From positions 23,815,996-23,879,995 of the forward strand of contig OU964926.1 of NCBI GenBank assembly GCA_918807975.1: a stretch of DNA of 64,000 bases, given 5' to 3'. A model generated the notes under the pieces. It did no database searches, was not told the DNA's origin, and saw nothing but the letters and a program-made list of their open reading frames with translations. Shown here one piece after another: positions 43,751-54,363 of the stretch. The DNA comes from Aplidium turbinatum (lineage: Eukaryota > Chordata > Ascidiacea > Aplousobranchia > Polyclinidae). How positions within the stretch are numbered: the first letter of the stretch is position 1; every line of letters starts with the position of its first letter. The position numbers and the translations under genes are program-made.

Positions 43751-46700
43751 CTAAGCCAGGAGGGGAAGATTGCTATTAGGAGTTCCAGATAGCGTTTGCG
43801 TTTGTATAGCGTTTGTAACGATGTAATATATCATCCAATGTCGATAGGTTGTGAAAAAATCAACATCCAAATTTCTTTGGTTAAGCTTTTCATCGCTGTT
43901 GTTGCAAAGAATATCCGCTGTCATGTAAACGGCCACTCCACAAGTATTGTTGTCTGGTTGCATCAAGATGTGTTTAGTGTCTACGGCACAATCGTCCTTA
44001 CATAGCCCGTAATCAACCAAGACATTTAATAAACAATCTACGCCGTCACGAAAGAACTTTGAAACATCACTGGACATGCCATTGTTTAATGAATCATAGC
44101 AATGTAACAACTCCTTTTGGATGGAAAAATGTAACAAGCGAAAATGACCATTGCACAAGAAAGGCAGAAGAACGACGGGTCGCAGTTTGTCCTCGTTTTC
44201 TATCATGGCCGTTTTAAAAAATTTTATTGACTTTACGGGTGTTCCTTGAAGAAGCTTGCTTGTGGAATCGCAGTCTAAAGTAGGGGGGTGTGTTAATTGT
44301 CGATTCATACCGTACGCTGCTAAAAATTTGTGGAGCAGTATCAAAATCGAGAATATTTATGAAAATTCGACATACGATCCCCCTAACCCCCATGTACATG
44401 CCCCCCGAATATAAGGTACCCCTATTTTCAGAAAAATATGAGATTGTTGACCTTTTCACCCACTATACTTGCGTTTTGGTGGTATTTATCTTACTCATAT
44501 GTGGCTTTTCGGGGTCTGTGTGTTCAAATATGACATTAGAAAATTCCTAAGAATTTTCAACATGGTGGTATTTCAATATGGCGGCCAAAATGGGGCTTGG
44601 AATGGGTACTTTTGTAAATTTTGACCAAACATAGTTGTGTGATATGTCGAATTATAGGTTTTCGAGGGCGTAGAATACGAATTTGATCCCAAAAGTAAGC
44701 TTATTCTTTCCTGGCATGCGCAATGAATATACCTGAGTATTTAACTGCAGACAGTGCACACCGTTTCGACCCCCCGGTCTCATCAGTGCAGTAGTTACTA
44801 CATACCTGAGTATTTACATATGTTCATACTGATGAATTATGCTTGTTATTTTGCATTGTGTTTTGCAATATCCTCAGGATATGCAGAGTATCGACAGATC
44901 GCGCCAGACGGCTGTCTTAGAAAAATCATACTTGGAAGAGAAAGCAGAAATAAGTGGCTCCTCCGAACAATCAGCTGAAGAAAACCGAAGCGAGTATGAA
45001 GTAAGTGATTCCGAGGAAGTTTCAAGAGGACACAGAAAGAAACGAAAGCTCAATTTTGGTCTCAGTATATCTGATGAACATGATGACATGCCAGCGCAGT
45101 ATCGTCACATCCGTTTACGTGAACGAAAAGTGCATCCAGAGATTTACGAGGCAATGGACACATTAAAAAGCGTCAACCACATGTCAGAAACACAGGCGGC
45201 AGCGGCCGTTGTGACCATCGGCAGTAAGGTTTTTGGTCAAAAATGGAAACTTCATAATGAGTCTCCCGATGAAACAGACAGAGATATGTTGCTTGATAAG
45301 CGCAACGTGAAACAGGTGGGGCGAAGTTTAGAAGCTTTGGCGTTAGATGAAATCGTAAAACAGATGATGGACAGCGATGAAAAATCTGCAGTTACGTACG
45401 CAGATGACGGATCAAAAAAGCAAGGAGCTGGGTCCTTCTCAGTTCTGGGTGTAACGGTAAATGGCATGTTTCGACCACTACCAACATTGCCAATGGCATC
45501 CGAGACTCGTGAAAACCTAGCAGAACTGAAGATTGCCGTGTTAAATGTGTTATCAGCTGCTAGTGGAGTCAACACCAAACTTCTGTTTGAAAAACTTGAC
45601 TTCATTCTTACTGATCAGACTTCGCACAATCTAGAGGTAGAGAAACTTGTAGCTGAAAGACTTGAGACTGGGCACATCCCTGATCACCTCTTCTGTAATG
45701 TGCATCTAACATTGATGTTCAATAGAATAATCACGAGGTTATGGGCAGAGATAGAGAACGCTCTTGGAAAGGACAAAATCTATTCAAAATTCCTTGTTGA
45801 AGCAAGTAATACACATTCAAGTGTGACCGAACAAGCACTCGATTGCATAACAAGGCTCGTAAACCACGACTTCAATCATAAGCCTTGGAACAGAGCAGTG
45901 GGTTTTGATATCTCCATAGCGCCGAAAAAGAATCTTTCCGTATGTTTAAAAGATGAAAGATTTAATCGGTTGACACTCACTTGCGCTGTAGTTGTTCACC
46001 ATCTTCAAGACGTGAATAGATTTCTACAAAAATTTCAGCAAGTAACAAACCAGCTCGCTTGTATTGTAAGATGTTTTCTAGAACTAGATTTCATGAGAGT
46101 AATGTACGTTGTAGGAGCACTGATTGGATTGGATCTGGTAGAACCTTTTCTATCCCTCACTACGGCAAAAACTACTAAGTATTCAAAGCTAACAGAACCT
46201 TTCCAAACACTGAATAAAAACCTTCGTGAAACCGATGCTCAGGCTTTGTTCAATCTCGAACAGCCTGCATTCAACTTCATTTCCCTGGAACGCTTCAACC
46301 AGACAACATACAGCCAAGATATCCTTACGTCACTTAGTAAAGCAATTGAAGACACACGTCCTGAAGTGATTAAGGTTCTTACTATGTTATTACCAAAACT
46401 AGCGGATGGTTTCCAACGCCAGAAAGGGGACATATTTGGATTTGGACTTTCAGATGAGGTATCGGAGATTGCTCTGTCAAGAATGGATTCGAAAAACTAG
46501 AAAGTGCCCCTATACACAATCTGGATTCAGAACGGGCGGTAGGATTCATAAATTATGAACTCAAACAACGAGGCGCCAAAAACTTAAAGTGTGCGTCGAC
46601 TGTTCAAGTAAAGGCCAAATCACAGGAGTTGATAGAATCCAAATCTTCTGGTTCATCCCGACAATATGGCAACATTGCAAAGTTTACGATTCCCGCCATA

Positions 46701-47987
46701 ATGAAAGCCTGGAATGCGCAACAGAAGCATTTGCAACAACAGGGCCTCGACGACAAAGAAATAGCTAATGTAGCACTTGATAAAAGACGAAATAATGATT
46801 TAAACGAACTGAAAAAACAAGGCGGTCTTTTTACGAAGGACTCTGATGTGGATGAGATTCTAAATAGTAATATAACAGAGATCGAGAAACAGAAGCGGTT
46901 ATACCTCGAGATCAGATACGCCCGTGACACTGCACTCTCAGTTCCAAAACAAAGTGACATTTTTTGTTTATTGAAAGACCATAAAAAGTTGCCAGCTTCT
47001 GTTTATGGAGCCAATCTGAAAGCTTACCTGAGTAATTTGAGTTGCAAAGCGGATGTTACAATGAATGATTTAAATTCTGTTCTTGACGGCATGAATCTAA
47101 CAGAGCTGAATACTGTGTTTTATACTAAATTACATATACGTCATAAGTTTGAAAATATGTTGTTATCAGCTTATTTTTCGTTTGAAATAATCATGAATTC
47201 GTATTCTATGCCCCCGAAAACCTATAATTCGACATATTACATGACTATGTTTGGTTAAACTTTACGAAAGTACCCATTCTAAGCGCTATTTTGGCCGCCA
47301 TATTGGATTACCATTATATTGGATTTTTGGAGGTAATTTCTAATGCCATATTTGAACTCACAGACCCCGAAAACTTCTATAGGAGCACCATAAATACCGC
47401 CAAAATACACGTCGTTTGGTGAAAAGGCTTAAAAACTCATATTTTGGTGAATTTATGGATACCCCCTTTTCAGGGGGCATGTACATGGGGGTTAGGGTGG
47501 TCCAATATGATAATTGTTTTCATATTCCGGATTTGGCTACTACTCCACATATTTTAAGCACCGTACCACGTTGCCATCGTGAAATTCGTCAAATAACACA
47601 CCCCCCTATCTAAAGCCCCTATGGCGTTACTGTTGTTCGGTTCATTGACTTTTAACAAAATGTAAGCGTCTACCAGACGTTTGCTTAGCCAACCAACGGC
47701 CGATGGATTTGTATATAGTGCTTTTCCAATTCGCTCTTGATTTTCCTACAGGGGTTATTACACGCCGTAAGTAAATCTAGCCAAGACACTTCGTGGTTTT
47801 TGTCTATTACGAGAGCGGTATCAGATAAACAGTTACGATTTATTGCCAAACCGTGCCACACCTTTGTTGAAAATTCCTTCATGTACCCGAAATCTTTTTT
47901 TATAGCAGTCCAAAAGTCATTTATCCGTTTGTCATCACACATAGAGGTTGCAAAAGCAGTGTTTTTATAAACAGCCGATGTGGACAT
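43751..47987 (-). CDS. Ulp1-like (C48) cysteine protease, interrupted by an inserted transposon
   Basis: Protein-coding pieces lie at 47987..47616 and 44280..43751, on either side of the inserted element 44281..47608. The first ends in a Ulp1-like WLSKRLVDAYILL stretch. The second has the catalytic layout of the family: His in NGHFRLLHFS, Asp in CYDSLNNG, and Gln and Cys in MQPDNNTCGVAVYMT. The frame is the same on both sides of the 7-bp duplication, which shows where the insertion hit. Ulp1 proteases process or remove SUMO-like proteins and occur in several large DNA transposon groups. The gene is surely inactive here unless the insert is spliced out. Confidence 0.8.
44881..46500 (+). CDS. 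RNase-H-like transposase, main block (about 539 aa)
   Basis: The chosen ATG at 44881 follows a 3' splice-like CCTCAG; the frame is open a little further upstream. The N-terminal 70 residues are acidic and Ser-rich with a KKRKLNF basic patch (possible nuclear signal). A first RNase-H-like strand is VTYADDGSKKQGAGSFSVLG (residues ~170-190), with Asp likely catalytic. A second is DFILTDQTSHN (~240-250). A mainly helical middle follows. This order (D/G-rich strand, then a TDxxxHN strand 60-70 residues later) resembles uncharacterised proteins I recall from cnidarians and other marine animals. The frame ends TAG at 46500, and the family-like continuation runs in another frame from about 46470. Confidence 0.72.
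   Translation: MQSIDRSRQTAVLEKSYLEEKAEISGSSEQSAEENRSEYEVSDSEEVSRGHRKKRKLNFGLSISDEHDDMPAQYRHIRLRERKVHPEIYEAMDTLKSVNHMSETQAAAAVVTIGSKVFGQKWKLHNESPDETDRDMLLDKRNVKQVGRSLEALALDEIVKQMMDSDEKSAVTYADDGSKKQGAGSFSVLGVTVNGMFRPLPTLPMASETRENLAELKIAVLNVLSAASGVNTKLLFEKLDFILTDQTSHNLEVEKLVAERLETGHIPDHLFCNVHLTLMFNRIITRLWAEIENALGKDKIYSKFLVEASNTHSSVTEQALDCITRLVNHDFNHKPWNRAVGFDISIAPKKNLSVCLKDERFNRLTLTCAVVVHHLQDVNRFLQKFQQVTNQLACIVRCFLELDFMRVMYVVGALIGLDLVEPFLSLTTAKTTKYSKLTEPFQTLNKNLRETDAQALFNLEQPAFNFISLERFNQTTYSQDILTSLSKAIEDTRPEVIKVLTMLLPKLADGFQRQKGDIFGFGLSDEVSEIALSRMDSKN
46503..47100 (+). CDS. Transposase C-terminal block, shifted frame
   Basis: The frame starting near 46470 reads NLDSERAVGFINYELKQRGA, a hAT-like third catalytic Glu context. 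It continues in a basic helical region (KAWNAQQKHLQQQGL), then GGLFTKDSDVDEIL and ARDTALSVPKQSDIF. It fits directly behind the main block in length and content, so one frame slip in the shared region near 46470 most simply explains the split. The true stop is near 47100, where the frame runs into the right inverted end. Confidence 0.65.
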
Positions 47988-48142
47988 GGAGTCACTTATG
48001 ACATTGTCGTATCGAATATGCTTTTTTGATTCATGTTAGTGTAAAACCCAGTTGAACGACGTTTTTTTGGTTTTCTAAATTTAGAAACTACCAGACTAGT
48101 GCAATGGTTTGACTGATCTTTCACTGATCTTTTCAATGATCT

Positions 48143-48358
48143 GAGAATTTAATATTCGAAAACGCGTTCTGCAACACTGTTTTTTGCACTCTGCAATGCC
48201 TGATGCAGATTTATCTGTAGATTTCCATCACGCATTGAAGCGGTGATCTGATAATTACATTTTCTAGGGTTCGAGAAAAAGTTTTCTCTGCCTATAAAAC
48301 GTTGAATGGTAGTTTAAATAATTATTTCTGAAAATTCCTTGGTTTCATATTATCTGAA
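48143..48358. repeat. 216-bp direct repeat, copy 1
   Basis: TGAGAATTTAATATTCGAAA to TTTCATATTATCTGAA is repeated almost without change at 48930..49146, 787 bp further on. It lies in the 10.9-kb element. Confidence 0.9.
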
Positions 48359-48929
48359 TTTTCTCAACTAGCTACTCTCCAAGGCGTATATGATCAATCA
48401 GAGTTGACTCTGTCAAGAAAACAAGCAAAGATGGTCCTGTAACCGGTGGTGAAATCTTCTAAAATGACTGAGACTTTTGATAAATTGTTATTTGTTATTT
48501 TTGATAAATTATAAATTGTTATTTCTGTTCGAATTAACGTGTACTTTAGAAGGTCGTCGCTAATTAATTGGATACGCTACTGTATTACATTGTATTATAA
48601 TCACTGAAATCATATTGAATTGATATTAATAACAGTACCGTCTATTAATTTTCAGTGCTTATCTAAAGTACTGTAAATTAGTATACTTCGGTAGATGTTC
48701 ATTGTGATGGCTTTTTTACTTTGAACATTAAGTTTGTTTTAACAAAAAAAAAAAACCTTAAGCGAGTAATGTCGGTCTGGAATTGCATGCGGGAAGTGAT
48801 TTTCTGATGTCTCTGGATTTATTAATATTCAATTGAACACTGAGAATATGTCCTTATAATGTTTGTAATGTTTTGTATTGAGTTTAAATTTAACCGTTGT
48901 TATTGCGTTCATAAACGTAGTTGCACTGA

Positions 48930-49146
48930 TGAGAATTTAATATTCGAAAACGCGTTCTGCAACACTGTTTTTTGCACTCTGCAATGCCTGATGCAGATTT
49001 ATCTGTAGATTTCCATCACGCATTGAAGCGGTGATCTGATAATTACATTTTCTAGGGTTCGAGAAAAAGTTTTCTCTGCCTATAAAACGTTGAATGGTAG
49101 TTTAAATAATTATTTCTGAAAATTCCTTGGTTTCATATTATCTGAA
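48930..49146. repeat. 216-bp direct repeat, copy 2
   Basis: It is near identical to 48143..48358. Its last bases run into the 3' end of the transposase-like frame at 49133, so copy 1 may be a duplication of this native 3' flank. Confidence 0.9.
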
Positions 49147-49890
49147 CTTTCAATGTTTGGTCGCTTTTGTTTTTGGAAGAAATGTGAGGTTTTCTGTAAC
49201 CTTGGTGGATATAATGTGCAGAGTATATTTTTTCACTAGTTCTGATTTCATTTTCATATTGTTCCACAAAATTATCGATACTTACAACTCGCTTTCCTTT
49301 TAAATAAATTTGTTTCAAATCCCAAAAATGCTGCTCAATGATTCCTTGAGTTAAGTTATCCCGAGAAATATATCTTAATTCGGAAGAAATAACATTTTTA
49401 AACCAAGAGGAATACCGAAAGTAAAGTTGATCATTTGGGCATTGATGATGAGACGAATGCCGGGATAAGTCTCCCAGAATTAGCTGCGAAGTTGTACTAA
49501 TTCGACTTAAAACAATTCGAATGAGTTGGGAACAAAAGGTTTTGTCCATATAAACATTTTTGTGCTTTAGCTTTGAATTGCAATGGTTAAGGTGATACGA
49601 AAAGTTATTAGAATCTAAAAAAGCGACAAGTCGGTTATGGTAGCGTAAGTAAAATGGAGATTTCAATTCTTGTTTTTGATCCTCACGCATGCTGGTATGA
49701 AAATGGTCAGTCAGGTCGTTTACATCAGTTTCTTCAATTTCATTTGTTACTTTTGATTTAGTTTCGTAAGGTTTAACGCCTTGATGCAGTCTGTTAAAAT
49801 GATAGTCCACTTGAAAAGACGTTCGTTCGCAATTGGTTACCCAATAGCAGCAATGGCGAGTGGTTAGCGCGTTGGGCTCACAGTCAAAAG
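49133..49890 (-). CDS. Transposase-like C-terminal piece of the 10.9-kb element
   Basis: About 230 residues on the minus strand. The most telling stretch is NLTQGIIEQHFWDLKQIYLK, of the T-x-x-x-x-E-x-x-F-x-x-L-K kind that surrounds the last catalytic Glu in several RNase-H transposases. A basic tail ends it. The first 25 codons come from the SINE at 49846, so the real start is not here. I see no partner carrying the earlier catalytic Asp residues in the window. Confidence 0.5.
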
Positions 49891-49975
49891 CCTGCATGTT
49901 TGACTCCAGCCACCCGCACTTGCTGTTGTTTCTCTAGGCAAGAAACTTTACGATAATTGCCTCTACCCAGTGATC
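49846..49975 (+). repeat. tRNA-derived SINE, family 4 (single copy)
   Basis: GGCGAGTGGTTAGCGCGTTG is an A-box-like head and GTTTGACTCC a B-box-like element, followed by CAAGAAACTTTACGATAATT and CTCTACCCA. The 3' end is taken over by the subrepeat array of the 10.9-kb element. Confidence 0.65.
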
Positions 49976-51365
49976 GATTTCGAGTACGTAAGACATTTAC
50001 TCCATCTTTAAACCATTCTGCTCGCGTTTCCTTCGTCTGCCCCACCACGAAATTGACACCCCTGGAAAGGAAATTTAATTCTGAACACAATTCAAAAATA
50101 AAATTCCGAAAAATATGTCGGGAAAATATTTTTATAGACGCCTAATTGAAGGCGTGTATAAACGTTAAAATCTCTATTTGTTTTTAAATACGTAAGACAT
50201 TTCCCCATTTTTAAACCATTCTGCTCGCGTTTCCTTCGTCTGCCCCACCACGAGCTTGCCATCCCTGGAAAGGAAATTTAATTCTGAACACGATTCAAAA
50301 ATAAAATTCCGAAAAATATATCGGGAAAATATTTTTATAGACGCCTAATTGAAGGCGTCTTTTAACGTTAAAATCTCTCATTATTTTTAAATACGTAAGA
50401 CATTTACTCCATTTTTAAACCATACTGCTCGCGTTTCCTTCGTCTGCCCCACCACGAGCTTGCCACCCCTGGAAAGGAAATTTAATTCTGAACACGATTC
50501 AAAAATAAAATTCCGAAAAATATTTCGGGAAAATATTTTTATAGACGCCTAATTGAAGGCGTCTTTAAACGTTAAAATCTCTATTTATTTTTAAATACGT
50601 AAGACATTTACTCCATTTTTAAACCATTCTGCTTGCGTTTTCTTCGTCTGCCCCACCACGAGCTTGCCACCCCTGGAAAGGAAATTTAATTCTGAACACG
50701 ATTCAAAAATAAAATTCCGAAAAATATTTCGGGAAAATATTTTTATAGACGCCTAATTGAAGGCGTTTTTTAACGTTAAAATCTCTATTTTTAAATACGT
50801 AAGACATTTACTCCATTTTTAAACCATTCTGCTCGCGTTTCCTTCGTCTGCCCTACCACAAGCTTGCCATCCCTGGAAAGGAAATTTAATTCTGAACACG
50901 ATTCAAAAATAAAATTCCGAAAAATATTTCGGAAAAATATTTTTATAGACGCCTAATTGAAGGCGTCTATAAACGTTAAAATCTCTCATTATTTTTAAAT
51001 ACGTAAGACATTTACCCCATTTTTAAACCATTCTGCTCGCGTTTCCTTCGTCTGCCCCACCACGAGCTTGCCATCCCTGGAAAGGAAATTTAATTCTGAA
51101 CACGATTCAAAAATAAAATTCCGAAAAATATATCGGGAAAATATTTTTATAGACTCCTAATTGAAGGCGTCTATAAACGTTAAAATCTCTATTTATTTTT
51201 ATATACGTAAGACATTTCCCTCATTTTTAAACCATTCTACTCGCGTTTCCTTCGTCTGCCCCACCACGAGCTTGCCATCCCTGGAAAGGAAATTTAATTC
51301 TGAACACGATTCAAAAATAAAATTCCGAAAAATATTTCGGGAAAGTATTTTTATAGTTGTTTTTG
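49976..51365. repeat. Right subterminal array, 204-bp units, inverted to the left array
   Basis: The near-palindrome GACGCCTAATTGAAGGCGTC recurs at 50136, 50340, 50544, 50748, 50949 and 51152. The spacing is about 204 bp, with one 201-bp unit. It is the inverted counterpart of 41035..42290. Confidence 0.95.
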
Positions 51366-51823
51366 TGATGCTTACTTTTCTTGCCATATCACATATAGCA
51401 GTCTTAATAGATACGATTTTTTGTCTAACTTTTCGCAATTGCAGTTGCTTTATCTTTGACAAGTCAAGTTTTTTATTTAAATTTCTGTGTTCACTGTTCA
51501 TTTGGCTATGGAAAAAATATAAGATTTGCTTTGATGTGGTAACGAGAAGTGATTTTATCAGCTTCCGAGTGTTGCTACTTTCATCGCATTGTTTATCGCG
51601 CAAATTTTTACGGATCCTTTTTTTAGGCGGATCGCGCAGAATTATTCTGCCAGAATGACGGTGGTGTTTTAAAGGAAGGAATGGATAGGCCTACTGATTA
51701 GTAATTTGACTGTGAAGTTTGCAGTGAAGTACGGATTTGCTGAAGAGAAGGTGCATGGTAATATTGAAGTTGATGAAAGTGGAAGGTTTTTGCTGTGGAG
51801 AAGGTGAAAGGTATTGGTAGCCT

Positions 51824-52170
51824 CAGGGTTGGAAGTAACGACTAGTTGTCACTATTCGATAGCGTTATTCGTTGCTTTCTGAATATCGAATGCTTATACC
51901 CATTCCTTTTAAAAATAAATATCGAATGCGCGTTATTCACTGCTTTTTTACGCAAGCAACGAAATCATTATTCGTTTTTCACTAATCGATATTTAGGAGA
52001 ACTGCTGAATCATTTTTTGTTGTTCGCTTACTTTGACGTCAAAACGAATTTACGAGATTTGGTTTTCGGATTACTATCCGACCTAGTACCCTTCCGGTTT
52101 TCAAACTTTAAAAGATTAAGGAAAATTTTTCGGCAACACAGTTCAGAAAAACCATGCCAGTGAGACTGAG
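51824..52170 (+). mobile_element. hAT-type MITE CAGGGTTGGAAG, truncated copy
   Basis: It matches 15536..15880 closely from CAGGGTTGGAAGTAACGACT to the CCATGCCAGTGAGA block. The right end is missing. Confidence 0.88.
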
Positions 52171-53151
52171 AGCCGTTAACAGTGTTGCAAACAGTGCTTC
52201 CACTTTGAAGGATTTTATCCCGAAATCGGGATTTTTCAACGCTTCAAAGGATAAAAAAAGGAAATGATGATCGGAAGGATTTTTTAGGGATTTTTAACAA
52301 TTTAACAAGGAAATTTGGTCTTAAAAAGGAAATTGTTGTTTTTAGCAATTTTAAAGAAAATCTCATTAATATTTCCTTTGAAAAGTTCTAAAAACGACTG
52401 GAATAACGATGATCAGCTGGTTTCCATCTCCACTGGCCATCCGGAACCCCCTCTTACTCTCTTTCCCATTCTCGCCTTTCCGTCGCTTGATTCCTATTCT
52501 CGCCATTTTGGGAATTGGACTTGAGTGAGTTACGGTTAGTTCTCAATTCTTTTATTTAAAATTAGGTAATCCGTTGATTTACGGTTGAACTTGAGTAGCA
52601 ATGACAAATTCACTGAGCTTCGACGTACAGTTATGTATGATAAGCTTAGGCTAATGGTATCCTTCCGGTTTGGAAAAGTTAGTTACAGCCTATTTATGCT
52701 AACCTGTTACCGTACGGTATGGTGTCATAATAATAAAGCAATTTAAGCTAGGCTGTTTAGTGTGTATACTATAGTGTATACAACATGTGTAGCATATACA
52801 GTCAGACGGAGTCAGTATCATGAATAAGCCTAGTAGCCTATCCTAAAGTTTTTCATTAGTCTCAAATGATTGTGAAGACGTTACTGACAAGGAGAAAAAA
52901 AAATAGCCCAGCCTATGTATATAAAGTTAAACCTATATATATAGAGTTAAACAAGTTAGCGCATCAAGGAAAACCGAACTAAACACAAAAATAAATTAGT
53001 TAATTGATGGATAATTTGTTACTGGACATTTACCGTACCACCTGCACATTTTCGGTGTTAGGGATAGGTTAGGAGTCCGGGTGGGAAAGATGAAAGATTG
53101 AAAGTGGTACCGTAATTGGTAAATAATGTCCAGGATTCCAGGTGGTACCGG
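52171..53151. other. No gene; one unpaired hAT-like end
   Basis: CAGTGCTTCCACTTTGAAGG at about 52193 looks like a hAT left end, but I find no inverted partner. The ORF at 52315..52524 has no features. Flanking sequence is unique and AT-rich. Confidence 0.5.
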
Positions 53152-54244
53152 CTGGGCCCACAAGAGGGAGAGACAACCGGTGCATTGCACCGGGGCCCGG
53201 TGAGTTCAAGGGGGCCCGACAAAATGTCTAAATTCGCGCGATAAAAAGATTGATTTCAACAATTTTGCATAAAATATTGTTTTTAAATTAGTTCTGTATG
53301 TTGAATGGGGCCCCTTTATGAGTAGCCTAGGCTATGCCCTTTTTTAAAATTACAGAATTTTCAATTTTTTGAGTTTAGGGGAGCCCGACAAAATGTTTAA
53401 ATTTGCGTGCTCAAGTCGATTTTGCATGAAATATATTTTTTTATATGAATATTAGTTTTGTATTTTGAATAGGCCCCCTCATGGGTATGCCCTTTTTTAG
53501 AACAACAATATTTTCATTTTTTTGCATTCAGGGGGCCATTAAAATGTTTAAATTTGCGTGTTAAGGTCAATTTTGCATAAATTTTTTTTAATATTTTAAA
53601 ATTGGTATTTGTTATATTGAAGTTGGTATTTCTTAATGTCATGAACAATAGCAATGCATTCATCCTAAGTTTGCTGCCCTGCAGATTTCAATGTCAGAAA
53701 TGGTAACTTATTGTATGTTAATGTAAAGCTGTAAGCACATAATATGCAATGCTATGTCAGCCATGTCGGATAGTATTGCAATTTTTATCTTTGAAATGGC
53801 TGATTTTACCAACTTGTTGCCAGAGTTAGGAAGGGTTAGAGTTAGGAATAAGATTAGGGTTTTGTTCTTTGCTCAGGACTAAAAAAAATATCCAAAATAC
53901 AAGTTTTTGTTTTCAACAGCTATAAACTTTTCTTCAAATTAGGGCAGAATTCCATATCTGACAACGCTATTGAGGCTATATTTACACTACGTTGTGTTTT
54001 AGCATTTTACAGCATTTTATCTTTGTGTATAACTAGTGTGTATCTGTGAATTTAAAGTTATATTTACAATAGAGCAATAGAGCATTGTTTGTGATATAAT
54101 GGAGTGTTAATACTAATTTATTCTTTGTAAGAACGCGCACCGCAAATTTTGCTTCTGATTGGTGAGATATCACGCGACATGTCGCGCTGGGGGGCCCGGC
54201 AGCAACATCTGCACCGGGGCCCGGCAGGGCTCTTGGAGGCCCTG
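53152..54244. mobile_element. hAT-type element with internal tandem repeats (1,093 bp)
   Basis: It starts CTGGGCCCACAAGAG and ends, read inversely, CAGGGCCTCCAAGAG. The duplication GGTACCGG is exact at 53144..53151 and 54245..54252. Inside, a unit beginning GGGCCCGACAAAATGT is repeated about three times (near 53205, 53388 and 53530) with growing decay. The ends are GC-rich and the middle AT-rich. Confidence 0.88.
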
Positions 54245-54363
54245 GGTACCGGTAAATGTCCCAGAACCTGACAACTGACAAGCACTGGACAGTGAACAAA
54301 GGAAGTAAACCATGTTATTGCAAAATATGTGCTGACTTCTGCCTACTGTTGTAATAAAACATC

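Larger units (their letters stand above)
44281..47608 (+). mobile_element. 3.3-kb DNA transposon with about 410-bp inverted ends, 7-bp duplication, unplaced superfamily
   Basis: The terminal 15 bp (TAGGGGGGTGTGTTA) are identical in both ends, and inverted similarity continues for about 410 bp (44281..44690 against 47198..47608). The flanks are TCTAAAG at 44274..44280 and 47609..47615, exact. The single gene is a transposase in two reading-frame blocks (44881..46500 and about 46470..47100). Superfamilies with 7-bp duplications are few (Dada gives 6-7 bp); I cannot match this protein to any of them from memory. It is inserted in the Ulp1-like gene of the 10.9-kb element. Confidence 0.88.
40742..51665 (-). 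mobile_element. 10.9-kb DNA transposon with long inverted ends, Ulp1 and USP genes
   Basis: The ends ACCACCGTCATTCTGGCAG are inverted copies, flanked by an exact 8-bp AT-rich duplication GTTTTAAA (40734..40741 and 51666..51673). The outer 290 bp of both ends are almost identical, then each holds six to seven 204-bp subrepeats. Minus-strand pieces, in order: transposase-like (49133..49890), Ulp1-like protease (47985..43751, split by an inserted transposon) and USP-like protease (43731..43039). The 8-bp AT-rich duplication and a Ulp1-type protease recall Zisupton/KDZ elements, but I can only see the end of a transposase, so this is a suggestion. No polymerase or capsid gene is seen. SINEs lie at 42705 and 49846. 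Confidence 0.85.

Noticed and set aside
48143-49146. A short LTR-type element with 216-bp terminal repeats
   Set aside because: The repeats do not have TG...CA ends, no target duplication flanks them, and no primer-binding site is visible.
40742-51665. Reading the 10.9-kb element as a Polinton because of its Ulp1-like protease and long inverted ends
   Set aside because: The duplication is 8 bp and not 6, and no DNA polymerase, integrase, packaging ATPase or capsid-like frame is seen.
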